This document shows, one piece after another, positions 17,221 to 26,738 of a DNA stretch of 64,000 nucleotides. A program made the translations under genes and the position numbers. Source of the DNA: Verrucomicrobiota bacterium (GTDB lineage: Bacteria; Verrucomicrobiota; Kiritimatiellia; CAIVKH01); assembly GCA_024233345.1 (NCBI GenBank), contig JACKPT010000009.1, forward strand, positions 62,001 to 126,000, in the 5' to 3' direction. Under the pieces are notes generated by a model. That model did no database searches. It was given only the letters and a program-made list of their open reading frames with translations, and was not told the DNA's origin. How positions within the stretch are numbered: position 1 is the first letter of the stretch; each line of letters opens with the position of its first letter.

Positions 17221-17234
17221 CGACCGGAGAGCAT

Positions 17235-18656
17235 ATGCCGATTATTACCGCATCGATAGACCCCGTCACCCGGATCGAGGGTCACCTGAAAATTGATATT
17301 GAAATCGACACCGTTCAGGGGGTTCAGCAAGTGGTGGAAGCCCGCGCAATCGGAACCCTGTTCCGCGGGTTTGAAAAGATTCTTGGCGGGCGGGACCCCC
17401 GGGACGCCACCATTATTACCTCCCGCATCTGCGGGGTGTGTCCAACCTCCCATGCCTTCTGTGCCTCGCTTGCCCTCGACCAGGTGTGCGGCATTCAGCC
17501 CAACACGGCCGGCCGACTCCTCCGCAATCTTGTCCATGGCGCATGCTTTCTGGAGTCACACCTGTTACATTTCTACCTGTTGTCGCTGCCCGATTACATC
17601 GATGGCCCGAACATGGCCCCCTGGATGCCGGGTCTGGCCATCGAAAAGCGGCTCGATCCGGCGACCTCTGCCCTCTTGCAATCTCATTATGTCGAGGCCA
17701 TCACCATGAGGCGCCTCTGCCATGAAATGGGGGCAATCTGGGGAGGCAAACTGCCCCACACGCCGGCCTTTATTGGTGGCGGATTCACCGCGTTGGCCAG
17801 TGCCGAACAGATTGCCGACTTTCGCGCCAGGCTGACCCAGATTCGAAATTTTGTTTTCGAGACCTATCTCCCCGATGTGGAACGGTTGGCTGGCCTGTAC
17901 CTGGAGTATTTTTCCATCGGGCGCGGCCATGGAAACCTGATGAGTTTTGGCGTGTATGAGCAGGACAATGCGGGTCAGGTCCGGCTGTTTGAGCCGGGTC
18001 ATATCGAGAATGGGGAGGGTCCGGTAGCCTCGGTCAATTCTGCGGTGATTCAGGAGCATATCGACTATTCATGGTATACGGATTCGGCAAGCGCCCGGCA
18101 TCCCGCCGACGGCGAAACCGAGGGGCAGTATCCAAAGCCAGGCGCCTATACCTGGCTGAAGGCGCCGCGCTATCAGGATCTGCCCTATGAATGTGGTCCG
18201 CTCGCCCGGATGAAGGTTCATGGTACATATTCAGGGGGCGTGTCGGTGATGGATCGCCATCTCGCCCGGGCCCGCGAAGCCGAGATTCTCGTGGATGCCA
18301 TGCTGGCGTGGTTGGATGAACTGCCCGAGGAAACCAGTGCCTATACGCCCTGTACCATCCCGCAAACCGGCCAATCCGCCGGGATGACGGAGGCGCCGCG
18401 CGGTGCTCTCGGGCATTGGCTGAGTGTGGATCAGCAAAAAATTGCCCGGTACCAGGTGATCACCCCGACCTGCTGGACGGTCTCCCCTCGCGACACGATG
18501 AACCAACGTGGGCCGCTGGAGGAGGCGCTGGTCGGAACACCGATTGCTGACGCCGCGATGCCGGTGGAGGCTTTACGGGTCATCCATTCCGTGGATCCAT
18601 GCCTTGATTGTGCAACCCATGTGGTTGAGCCGGGAACGCTGACTTCCGCCTCATGA
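17235..18656 (+). CDS. NiFe hydrogenase large (catalytic) subunit
   Basis: This 473-residue subunit holds the NiFe(CN)2CO centre that splits or forms H2. Motifs are RIEGHLKIDIEID near the N-terminus, the first Cys pair in SRICGVCPTSH, and the second in VDPCLDCATH near the C-terminus. After the His there is an 11-residue tail beginning VVEPG, which a maturation endopeptidase must remove; that gene follows with a 4-nt overlap. It travels with the small subunit through the Tat system. No hyp maturation genes are in the window, so they must lie elsewhere. Confidence 0.95.
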   Translation: MPIITASIDPVTRIEGHLKIDIEIDTVQGVQQVVEARAIGTLFRGFEKILGGRDPRDATIITSRICGVCPTSHAFCASLALDQVCGIQPNTAGRLLRNLVHGACFLESHLLHFYLLSLPDYIDGPNMAPWMPGLAIEKRLDPATSALLQSHYVEAITMRRLCHEMGAIWGGKLPHTPAFIGGGFTALASAEQIADFRARLTQIRNFVFETYLPDVERLAGLYLEYFSIGRGHGNLMSFGVYEQDNAGQVRLFEPGHIENGEGPVASVNSAVIQEHIDYSWYTDSASARHPADGETEGQYPKPGAYTWLKAPRYQDLPYECGPLARMKVHGTYSGGVSVMDRHLARAREAEILVDAMLAWLDELPEETSAYTPCTIPQTGQSAGMTEAPRGALGHWLSVDQQKIARYQVITPTCWTVSPRDTMNQRGPLEEALVGTPIADAAMPVEALRVIHSVDPCLDCATHVVEPGTLTSAS

Positions 18657-19189
18657 AACCATCCGGCATCATCACCACGCCTCGCATTCCGATCCTCGTG
18701 GTCGGGGTGGGCAATCTGTTGATGGGGGATGACGGGGTTGGCGTTCATGCGGTCCAGTTGCTGCAAGCCAATCACGCCCAACCGGGCGTGGTGTTCATCG
18801 ATGCCGGAACGGCGATCCTGTCCGTCCTCGGCGAGATTGAACGGGCCAACCGCCTGTTGTTGATCGATGTGATTCAAACCGGAGCCGCGCCGGGAACCCT
18901 TCACCAACTGAGGGGGGACGAAGTGGCGCCTCCGAGAACCCCGCGCTCGCTGCATGAATACGGGGTCGGGCACGTCCTCGCCCAGATTTCTCCCGACCTT
19001 CGCCCTTCGGAAATCCTCGTGATCGGGGTGGAGCCCGCCGTCTTCGATTTTGGAGGAGCCCTTTCCAGGCCGGTCCGGGAGGCCCTTCCCCGGCTCGTGA
19101 AGCTCGCGACCGGCCGGGTCGCACACTGGCAGGCTGAACCCCTGCATTCGCGTGAACAAAAGCCCTGCGATTTGGAGTTGATATCATGA
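18653..19189 (+). CDS. Hydrogenase maturation endopeptidase (HyaD/HybD type)
   Basis: This 178-residue protease removes the C-terminal tail of the large subunit after nickel insertion. The start of the fold is plain: ILVVGVGNLLMGDDGVGVHAVQLL, with the conserved nickel-sensing Asp in the DDGVG block, a second acidic site in VFIDAGTAI, and the late His in LHEYGVGHVL. It overlaps the large-subunit gene (ATGA), and its own stop overlaps the start of the giant secreted-protein gene in the same way. Confidence 0.93.
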   Translation: MKPSGIITTPRIPILVVGVGNLLMGDDGVGVHAVQLLQANHAQPGVVFIDAGTAILSVLGEIERANRLLLIDVIQTGAAPGTLHQLRGDEVAPPRTPRSLHEYGVGHVLAQISPDLRPSEILVIGVEPAVFDFGGALSRPVREALPRLVKLATGRVAHWQAEPLHSREQKPCDLELIS

Positions 19190-22100
19190 GAAATATACGG
19201 CGTTTTCTGATAGCCTGTTGGGTGGGCGCGAGTGGCTATCTCCCTGTCGTTGCCCAAACCGATGGCCAGGTAGCCTTTCAGGTAACCACGATTACGGATG
19301 GCGGAACCTACAGCCCACGCAATGTCTTTGCGATCTGGGTTACCGATGCCCAGACCAATTTTGTCAAAACTCTCCTGTGTCGAGCCAACTCCCAGAAACG
19401 ATGGCTGATTCAGTGGAATCAAAACTCCGGCGGGGATGTTACCGATGGCATCACCGGAGCGACCAGAACGTCTCACGGGGCAACCAATGTCATCTGGAAC
19501 TGCCGCAATAGCTCGGGCGCGTTGGTTCCCGATGGCCAATACCGGATTCTGGTCGAATTCACCGAAAGGAATGGGCAGGGCCCCTACACCACGGCGGTTT
19601 CCTTCGTGAAGGGTTCGGCTCCGGTTTCGCTCAGTCCAGCGAATTTGCCCAGGTTCACCGGCATGAGCCTGACTTATACACCGCTCAACTCCCCGCCTGA
19701 AATTGAACCCATTCCCTTTCAAACCGTGCTCGATGGCCAGGCCTTGACCTTCTCGGTTACCGCCATCCCGACCGGAGGCGATCCGGTAACCTTGACCGCG
19801 AGCAATCTTCCCGCCGGCGCCACATTCGTTGCCAACAATACGACCGGAACCTTTTCCTGGCCTGTGGCAACCCCGGTGGGTATCTACACCAGTCGTTTCT
19901 ATGCCGCCGACAAAGATGGTGTCACCGTTCGCGAGGCGCTCATCCAGGTTCGGGTACCCGGCTCCTCCAGTCTTGGGGTTGCCCTCGGCTCCCCGATCCT
20001 GCTGCCCGACCCACCGGATACACAAAATACCCCCGGTGACACGTTTGATCTGAATGAGTCAGGCAGCTTTGCCTCCACCACCGATGAGGGGGGCTTTGGC
20101 GATTTCGGTCGGATCTTTGTGAATGAGGATGATCAGTACCTCTATCTCGGCGCCGATGGCTGCTCCATGGTCGGTGACAATAATGCCATGATTCTGTTCC
20201 TTGGTATCAACACCCTGTCCACAGATCAGGTCACCCTCTGGAGTCAATCCGGATTGCCCAATGGCCTCGACACCTTGAGCAACCTGCGGTTCACCACCCC
20301 TGTGGATATCGCGATTGTCCTTGGTGATGAGTATGGTGACGGAACCTATCCCAACTTTAATCTTGGTGATGGCTATGATTTTGGCCAGGGAGTCTATCAC
20401 CTGAATGCCAACAGCTTCACGGCCGTGGCAGGGGCCTCGCTCGCCCAGTTTGACGGGGTCGCCGGACAAGCCTGTGCGACCGGTGACGATGACGGCAACC
20501 GCCTGACCGACCGGTGGGAATGCGCGATTCCCTGGTCGAGCCTGAATGCTGCGCTGGGTATCCATTCCGTCAGCGAGCTCACCCTTGGTGGAGTCTTTGT
20601 GAATTCCACCGTCAGTTCGTCCAATCGGTATATCTCCGCGAATGTGCTGGGTTCGGATGTCTTGTTTCATGACGCCCGGGATGGCTTCAATAATCCCGCC
20701 TTTGGCCGGGTCTCGCTAACCCCACTGACCGTGGAGCCCCTGGGCGGATACGACGTTGCTGTGAATGGGGTGTTGACGGATGAGGGTGGTGCCGGGACCG
20801 TCATTCCGGTAACCGTAACCGTCTCCAACCGGCAGAATGCCACCGTCACCTTTCCCCTGACCTTGACCAACCTCACCGCCTCGGGGCCGGCCGTTTCTGT
20901 CGTGGTTTCCAATCTTCTCCGGGCCAGTTCCCGGGAGGTGGTGTTGGCCTGGGATACCTCCGGCCTCAGCCCCGGTAACCACCTGCTGCGCATCAGCGCG
21001 GGTGTACTTCCCGGTGAAACCTCAACCAGCGACAATATACTGGAGCACCCGATTACTTTGCGCACGCCGATTCATGACCTGTCGGTTTTGTCCGGTACTG
21101 CGCCCATGTTATCCGCCCCGGGATCCTCCGTCCCGATCGCTATCGAGGTGGCAAATCTCGGTGATTTTGCAGAGACCGCATCCGTCAGCCTTTACGACCA
21201 AACCGATGAACAATCGTTTGGAACCTTTCCCCCGGTTTCAATTGCTCCTCAGGCAACCACCAACCTGATCATCCCCTGGCCCTCGCCCGGAACATCGCTG
21301 GGATGGCACTCGCTCCTTGTTGAAGTTGCTGCCAGCCCCGGAGAAACCTCGCTCCTCGATAATTCGGTCACGGTCCGATCCGCCCTGGCCTCCCAGGTGG
21401 TGACCAATCGGATTCTCCTTCAAAATGCCGTCTGGCGGTACAATCAAGAAGGATTGGATTTGTTCGCGACGCCGTGGACATCCACCAATTTCTATGATGA
21501 TCATTGGTCCGAGGGGGCATCCCAGCTCGGATATGGTTTACCGGTCACGACCGAGCTCGCGAATCGCGATACCGTGGTTCACTTTCTGCGCACCAGCCTT
21601 CACGTGGATCTTGAACCGGTCGAGGTTCGACTCTCCCTCGCCCGCGATGATGGCGTAGTCCTGTTTTTAGACGGGACAGAACTTCTGCGTGACAATGTGC
21701 CGGCCGGACCTCTTTCCGCCACAACCCAATCAACCGCGCCCATGCTTGGCACTGCCCAGACTGCAGTCACCACCCATCTGCTGGATCCATGGGCGTGGAC
21801 CCAGGGACGCCACACCCTCGCGGCCAGTCTTCATCAGTCCGATTCAGCGGCCTCCGGAGAACATCCCTGGATCAATGAGTTTCATTATGACAATGACGAC
21901 TCAGATCGCAACGAGGGGGTCGAAATCGCCGGGCCCGCCGGATTGGATCTCAGCCGTTATGCCCTATACTTTTACAATGGAGGCAATGGCTCCGTGTACT
22001 CCAATGTCACCCTTTATGGAACCCTTCCCGACCAATCCGGGGGCGCGGGAACCGCCTGGTTTGCTGTACGCCGTATCCAGAATGGCGCCCCGGATGGCAT

Positions 22101-24876
22101 GGTGCTGGTGGTGGATGGCACCGGGGTGGTGGAATTCCTGAGCTATGAGGGAACCTTTACCGCCAACAACGGCCCCGCCGCAGGCATGACTTCCGTGAAT
22201 CTTCCCGTCTATGAGCATGATATCGACGAGGACGACGACCAATCCCTGCAGCGCACCGGTTCCGGCTCTCAAGCACAGGACTTCACCTGGGTGGGTCCGC
22301 GAAATCATTCCCGGGGTGCCATCAACAGCGGGCAAACCATTACCCAGGATCCTGCGGATTTATATTTTCTCGCCGCAGTGGATCTCGTAGTCCCCTCTCT
22401 ACCTGTGGTACGAGACGTGGTCGTCACCGAACTCACGCCCCAGCGCGAAGCCTTCGCCGGGGATGTGATACCGATCACCCTTGAAGTCGCCAACCACGGC
22501 AATCAGACTGAATCCTTTGCGCTCCTTTTGGTGGATGCCGCCTCGGGCGAAATCCTGGGCACCGCAGAAATTGCCGGCCTCGGAGCAGGCGAGGCAACTC
22601 AGGTGATGCTTGATTGGAACACTGCCGGACTTGAACCAGGCGCGCATGACCTTTCTGCTTTAATTGTCCAGGATGGCGTCACCAACCTTCTCGGTTCCCT
22701 GACCGCATCAGGCGTCGTCGCCGGCAGTGGGGTTGGCATCAAGCCCGTTGACGGATCTGCGGCCATTGGCGGACATGCCGTTCAAACCCTCTTGTTCGAT
22801 ACCTGGGCGGTCGTCGGCGAAGGCTCAACCCTTTCCATCATCGATCTGCAACAACCCGATCAACCAGTCCGGGTCGCGGCCATTCCTCTCCCCGGCCGAA
22901 TTGAAGCGCTTGCGCTCCGCGACACCTGGCTGTTTACCGCCAATGGCGCCTACGGGGTTCAGGTGATTGATCTTTCCGACCCCGCCAACCCTGTGCATCG
23001 TCAGACACTGGATACCCCCGGCCATGCTTCCGATCTACTGGTCTCAGGACTGAACCTGTGGATTGCCGATGGCGTGGCAGGATTGCGATGTGCCGATATG
23101 ACCGACCCACGGCAACCGGTGGTTCTGAGTCAGCTCTTCACCGGCGGTTCTGTCAGTGCCATCGCCGCCAACGGCAATTTTCTTTACCTCGCCGATGCCT
23201 TTGAAGGGCTGATTGTTGTCAATGGATCGAACCCCGCCTCTCCCATCCGCCTCGGCACCGCCCCGGCGGCCGGATTTGGCTGCGATGTGATCATCCAGAG
23301 CAGCAGCCAGCTCTGGGTTCCCACCCGTGAAGGTCGTTGCCTGCTCGTGGATGTTACCGACCCAACCTCCCCCGTGATAACCGGCGGATTTGTTACCGGG
23401 GCCAATCATGCCCAGGTTCTGCTGGACAATGATCGGCTTTATCTCGCCGCATCATCCTCCGGCTTGCTCGTCTATGACGTGACCGATCCCCTCAATGCCA
23501 CCCCGGCTTTGACCATCGCCACGGAGGGTTCCGCGCTTGGTGTAGATGCACGCAATGGCCGCCTTGCTCTGGCCGATGGAACCGCAGGGCTTCGCCTGTT
23601 TGACCTGCCTTCCCTGACCCCCAGAGGACAAGTCGAAACTGCCGGGCGGGCGGTTCGCGCAGACTTTTCCGGTGATTTTCTTTTTCTTGCCGCGGGAGAG
23701 AATGGACTGCGCATCTATAGCCTGACCAACCCCGCCCTGCCCGTGTTGAGCGGCACCGTGCAAGCCATTGGCAATACCCGGGATGTCGCGGTTGAGGGTT
23801 CCCTTGCCGTGCTGGCTGACATCAACGGGATGGCGCATCTGGTGAATGTCGAAAATCCCGCGGCCCCGGTATCAACCGGGGGGTGGTCGGTACCAGGGGG
23901 CGAGCCCTTGTACCGGGTTGGCCTGTATTCTAACCGGGTTCTCGCGGTTGGATTCGACACCGCATGGCTGCTCGATATTTCTTCCCCTGCCAACCCTTCT
24001 CTGTTGGGAACCGTTGAGCTCCCAACCCGGATACTGGATGCCGATCTCGATGGACCAGTCGCAGTACTCGCCCTCGGACCTGAAGGCGTGGTGATGTTGG
24101 ACGGGCTCTCGACCCTGACCCAACTTGGTACCTACCGGACGCCTGCTCCCGCCGAGGCGGTGATGCTGGAGGGTTCGCTGGCCTGGATTGCCAGCGGTGA
24201 GGGTTGGATTGCCCTTGATGTCACCGACCCCGCGAATCCCCAAATTCAAGCAAGCCACGGAGGCCACCACCTCGCCTCCCAACTCGCCGCCGGGGGACGC
24301 TACCTCGCCGCCGGACCACAGGGCGGTGAAGTGGTGATGCACGACCGCACCGATATCGTCATGCCGGTGGATATCTCGGTCATCTCCAACCTCACGGCAC
24401 TATTCCGGCTTGCCGCTGATGGCGACCGGCTCGCCATCCTCCAGGAAGATGCCGGCGTCGTCTTGACCATGTTATCCGGTCCTGATTCCGATGGGGATGG
24501 TCTCGATGACCTTTGGGAACAGGCCCTTGTCGATGCCGATCCGAATGATGCCTATACCTCCATCACGGAGATCCTTCCCGGCGATGATTTCGACGGCGAT
24601 GGTCTCAGCAACCGGCAGGAGTATATCGCAGGTTCCTCGGCCTTTGACTCCGGGTCGGTCTTCATGGTCGAGACCGCGCCCGAGATCTCAACGCGCATGA
24701 AACTGCGCTGGCCCAGCGCCCCCGGACGGACCTACACTGTACTGATGTCCCTGTCCCTGTCCGACTCCTTTGAACCCGTAGCAACCGGAATTAGTGCCTC
24801 ACCTCCACTGAATGAAATAACCCTGCCGGAGACTGCCGGTCAGGCGGCCTTCTTTATGGTCGTGGTTGAACCATGA
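19186..24876 (+). CDS. Giant secreted protein: CARDB, LVIVD propeller, TSP3
   Basis: This 1896-residue protein has a signal peptide (cleavage after about LPVVA). In order: a DUF2271/FlgD-like domain (residues about 30-145, VFAIWVTDAQTNFVKTLL), a cadherin/PIG-type Ig domain (about 165-260), a DOMON-like or carbohydrate-binding region (about 265-515), several CARDB-type beta-sandwich domains (about 520-740 and again near 1080-1180), and a long run of LVIVD repeats (about 1200-1750; VIDLSDPANPV, MTDPRQPVVL) that should form a beta-propeller. The end has a calcium-binding TSP3-like D-x-D-x-D stretch (DSDGDGLDDLWE). It lacks catalytic motifs; adhesion or scaffold work is likely. The ATGA overlap with the hydrogenase protease is unexpected. 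Confidence 0.85.
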   Translation: MRNIRRFLIACWVGASGYLPVVAQTDGQVAFQVTTITDGGTYSPRNVFAIWVTDAQTNFVKTLLCRANSQKRWLIQWNQNSGGDVTDGITGATRTSHGATNVIWNCRNSSGALVPDGQYRILVEFTERNGQGPYTTAVSFVKGSAPVSLSPANLPRFTGMSLTYTPLNSPPEIEPIPFQTVLDGQALTFSVTAIPTGGDPVTLTASNLPAGATFVANNTTGTFSWPVATPVGIYTSRFYAADKDGVTVREALIQVRVPGSSSLGVALGSPILLPDPPDTQNTPGDTFDLNESGSFASTTDEGGFGDFGRIFVNEDDQYLYLGADGCSMVGDNNAMILFLGINTLSTDQVTLWSQSGLPNGLDTLSNLRFTTPVDIAIVLGDEYGDGTYPNFNLGDGYDFGQGVYHLNANSFTAVAGASLAQFDGVAGQACATGDDDGNRLTDRWECAIPWSSLNAALGIHSVSELTLGGVFVNSTVSSSNRYISANVLGSDVLFHDARDGFNNPAFGRVSLTPLTVEPLGGYDVAVNGVLTDEGGAGTVIPVTVTVSNRQNATVTFPLTLTNLTASGPAVSVVVSNLLRASSREVVLAWDTSGLSPGNHLLRISAGVLPGETSTSDNILEHPITLRTPIHDLSVLSGTAPMLSAPGSSVPIAIEVANLGDFAETASVSLYDQTDEQSFGTFPPVSIAPQATTNLIIPWPSPGTSLGWHSLLVEVAASPGETSLLDNSVTVRSALASQVVTNRILLQNAVWRYNQEGLDLFATPWTSTNFYDDHWSEGASQLGYGLPVTTELANRDTVVHFLRTSLHVDLEPVEVRLSLARDDGVVLFLDGTELLRDNVPAGPLSATTQSTAPMLGTAQTAVTTHLLDPWAWTQGRHTLAASLHQSDSAASGEHPWINEFHYDNDDSDRNEGVEIAGPAGLDLSRYALYFYNGGNGSVYSNVTLYGTLPDQSGGAGTAWFAVRRIQNGAPDGMVLVVDGTGVVEFLSYEGTFTANNGPAAGMTSVNLPVYEHDIDEDDDQSLQRTGSGSQAQDFTWVGPRNHSRGAINSGQTITQDPADLYFLAAVDLVVPSLPVVRDVVVTELTPQREAFAGDVIPITLEVANHGNQTESFALLLVDAASGEILGTAEIAGLGAGEATQVMLDWNTAGLEPGAHDLSALIVQDGVTNLLGSLTASGVVAGSGVGIKPVDGSAAIGGHAVQTLLFDTWAVVGEGSTLSIIDLQQPDQPVRVAAIPLPGRIEALALRDTWLFTANGAYGVQVIDLSDPANPVHRQTLDTPGHASDLLVSGLNLWIADGVAGLRCADMTDPRQPVVLSQLFTGGSVSAIAANGNFLYLADAFEGLIVVNGSNPASPIRLGTAPAAGFGCDVIIQSSSQLWVPTREGRCLLVDVTDPTSPVITGGFVTGANHAQVLLDNDRLYLAASSSGLLVYDVTDPLNATPALTIATEGSALGVDARNGRLALADGTAGLRLFDLPSLTPRGQVETAGRAVRADFSGDFLFLAAGENGLRIYSLTNPALPVLSGTVQAIGNTRDVAVEGSLAVLADINGMAHLVNVENPAAPVSTGGWSVPGGEPLYRVGLYSNRVLAVGFDTAWLLDISSPANPSLLGTVELPTRILDADLDGPVAVLALGPEGVVMLDGLSTLTQLGTYRTPAPAEAVMLEGSLAWIASGEGWIALDVTDPANPQIQASHGGHHLASQLAAGGRYLAAGPQGGEVVMHDRTDIVMPVDISVISNLTALFRLAADGDRLAILQEDAGVVLTMLSGPDSDGDGLDDLWEQALVDADPNDAYTSITEILPGDDFDGDGLSNRQEYIAGSSAFDSGSVFMVETAPEISTRMKLRWPSAPGRTYTVLMSLSLSDSFEPVATGISASPPLNEITLPETAGQAAFFMVVVEP

Positions 24877-26666
24877 TAGGAATCCGCCCTCACCTCATCC
24901 TCTGGGGTTCGCTTCTTCTACACCTGTGGTCCGCATCCATTGTGGTGGCGGGGATCCCGTCTGAATATATCCTGACCGACATCACCGGATGGTCCACTTC
25001 GCAGTTGGCCTCCTTGCCCCATTTCGACCGGTATGTTCCGGTGGCCCCGGCTGGCACTACCGGAGATTTTGTTCCCGTCGCGCACAACGGCCAGGGGCTC
25101 ACTGCGGGCAACCGTACGTTCAGCACCACGTGGGTCCAGGGAAGCGGGGCCTATGTGAAGGGCGCGAGCCAGACGGATATTTCCGCATGGCTTTGGGCCG
25201 GGTACAGCTTCTCCTATTCATGGTCCTGGACCTACTATGATGGTCAGGATTACCACTTCCAGAATGGCTTTGTGACCCACAGCCCGGTGCAGGACATGAA
25301 CTCGGTCGGTCAGGCCGTCGGTTATGCCACCCGGCCGGGATCCGGAAGCGGCGCAGGGTCTTCCCTGGGCTACACCGACCACGCATGGATCCTCGATACG
25401 GAAACCGGCTTGAAAACGGACATCACGCCAGACGCGACCCGGGCGCAAGCCAACAGCATCAATGACCATGGAGATGTCGCAGGCTATTGGTCCAATTCGA
25501 ATGGCTACCACGCCTTCCGCCGCGCTGCCGACGGAACCTTCACCGACTTTGTGGTCACCAATGGAACCGTGGTCCCCAGCGTCATCAATAATCACGGGCA
25601 TGTGGCCGGGATGGTGACGATCTATTCTGTTCCACGTTTATACTATCCCTTTTTTAGCGAGTCAGGTTCCACCATGATCGCCCTTCCCCTGCCGTCTCAA
25701 AACTCCCCTGACACCGGTTCCATTGCTGATCTTAACGAACACGACGTGATGGTCGGGGAAGCCCATAAATCCGACGCACCTCAGGAAACCAGCGCGACCC
25801 GGTGGACAAGGACCGGAGGCACATGGCAGGCCGAAGATCTGAATGAGCTTCTGCAGGATAATCTGGACTTCATCCTCGACCGGTGCGTCGCGGTCAACGA
25901 TGCGGGTTACATCCTCGCCACCGGCCACCTCGATGGCGGCCCCGACAAAACCTATAACACCCATCGACTTCTGCTCACCCCCGATGTCTTTGCCCCACCC
26001 TCCGCCTGCAGCCTACCGGCACATGATGTTGGTTCCACCTCCGTGCTCGTCCGGGCCGTTGTCGACGCCGCAGGGCTCTCCTCTGGATGGCGATTCGACT
26101 ATGGCACCGCTACCGTATCCGAAACCTCCACCGCATGGGTTTCGGCGACCGGCACCGTGCCCAATGTGGAAGAACAAACCCTTACCGGTTTGCAACCGCA
26201 CACCACCTACAGGATCCGGGTCACCGCCACCAATACCGAAGGGGTTGCCTATGGATCCAATGTAACCTTTACCACTCTGTGGGACTGGCCCTCCTGGTCC
26301 ATGGCCCATCTCGGCACAACCGATCCCGACGGCGATCACAACACCAATGGCGCTCCGGATCTGCTCGACTATGCAACCGATAGCCAACCGGATCTCCTCC
26401 CGGCATGGAACGAAGAGCACGGCTCACATATGGTCTTCCATCATGCCCTGGAAGTCGACGGAGTCACCCTCGCTGTCGACGTCAGCAGCAACCTCCTGTC
26501 GTGGGTGGGAGGACCGCTGCTCCAATCAACCAGCGTAGATCCCTCCAATGAAGTCGCGATCATCCTTGACCAAACCCCCGAGTCGGAGACCCGCGAACAA
26601 ATTCGAATCACCCCGGCTGGCACAAACCAAACCGACTTCCTCCGCCTCCGTGCGGTGCTGAACTGA
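24873..26666 (+). CDS. Secreted HAF-repeat protein with fibronectin-like domain
   Basis: This 597-residue secreted protein follows the giant gene with a 4-nt overlap. It has a signal peptide ending near VVAGIP, then repeated HAF-type units in which a line about display text alternates with N-D-x-G-x-V-A-G (SINDHGDVAGYW, VINNHGHVAGMV, ADLNEHDVMVGEA), and a fibronectin type III-like domain at about residues 370-470 (GLQPHTTYRIRVTATN). The final part (DPDGDHNTNGAPDLLDYA) is the sort of C-terminal region found on PVC surface proteins. No enzyme motif is seen; its function is unknown. Confidence 0.8.
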   Translation: MIGIRPHLILWGSLLLHLWSASIVVAGIPSEYILTDITGWSTSQLASLPHFDRYVPVAPAGTTGDFVPVAHNGQGLTAGNRTFSTTWVQGSGAYVKGASQTDISAWLWAGYSFSYSWSWTYYDGQDYHFQNGFVTHSPVQDMNSVGQAVGYATRPGSGSGAGSSLGYTDHAWILDTETGLKTDITPDATRAQANSINDHGDVAGYWSNSNGYHAFRRAADGTFTDFVVTNGTVVPSVINNHGHVAGMVTIYSVPRLYYPFFSESGSTMIALPLPSQNSPDTGSIADLNEHDVMVGEAHKSDAPQETSATRWTRTGGTWQAEDLNELLQDNLDFILDRCVAVNDAGYILATGHLDGGPDKTYNTHRLLLTPDVFAPPSACSLPAHDVGSTSVLVRAVVDAAGLSSGWRFDYGTATVSETSTAWVSATGTVPNVEEQTLTGLQPHTTYRIRVTATNTEGVAYGSNVTFTTLWDWPSWSMAHLGTTDPDGDHNTNGAPDLLDYATDSQPDLLPAWNEEHGSHMVFHHALEVDGVTLAVDVSSNLLSWVGGPLLQSTSVDPSNEVAIILDQTPESETREQIRITPAGTNQTDFLRLRAVLN

Positions 26667-26700
26667 CCTAAGCGCGCTGGATGAATCGAGCCGATAAAAG

Positions 26701-26729
26701 TTGACTTATTGTTGTATATCGGATATCAG
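26701..26729 (+). promoter_or_regulatory. Promoter of the AAA ATPase gene
   Basis: TTGACT (26701-26706), 17-nt spacer, TATCAG (26724-26729); nine bases remain to the ATG at 26739, so the mRNA leader would be at most a few bases. No Shine-Dalgarno is visible. Confidence 0.5.
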
Positions 26730-26738
26730 TGGTTTGAT

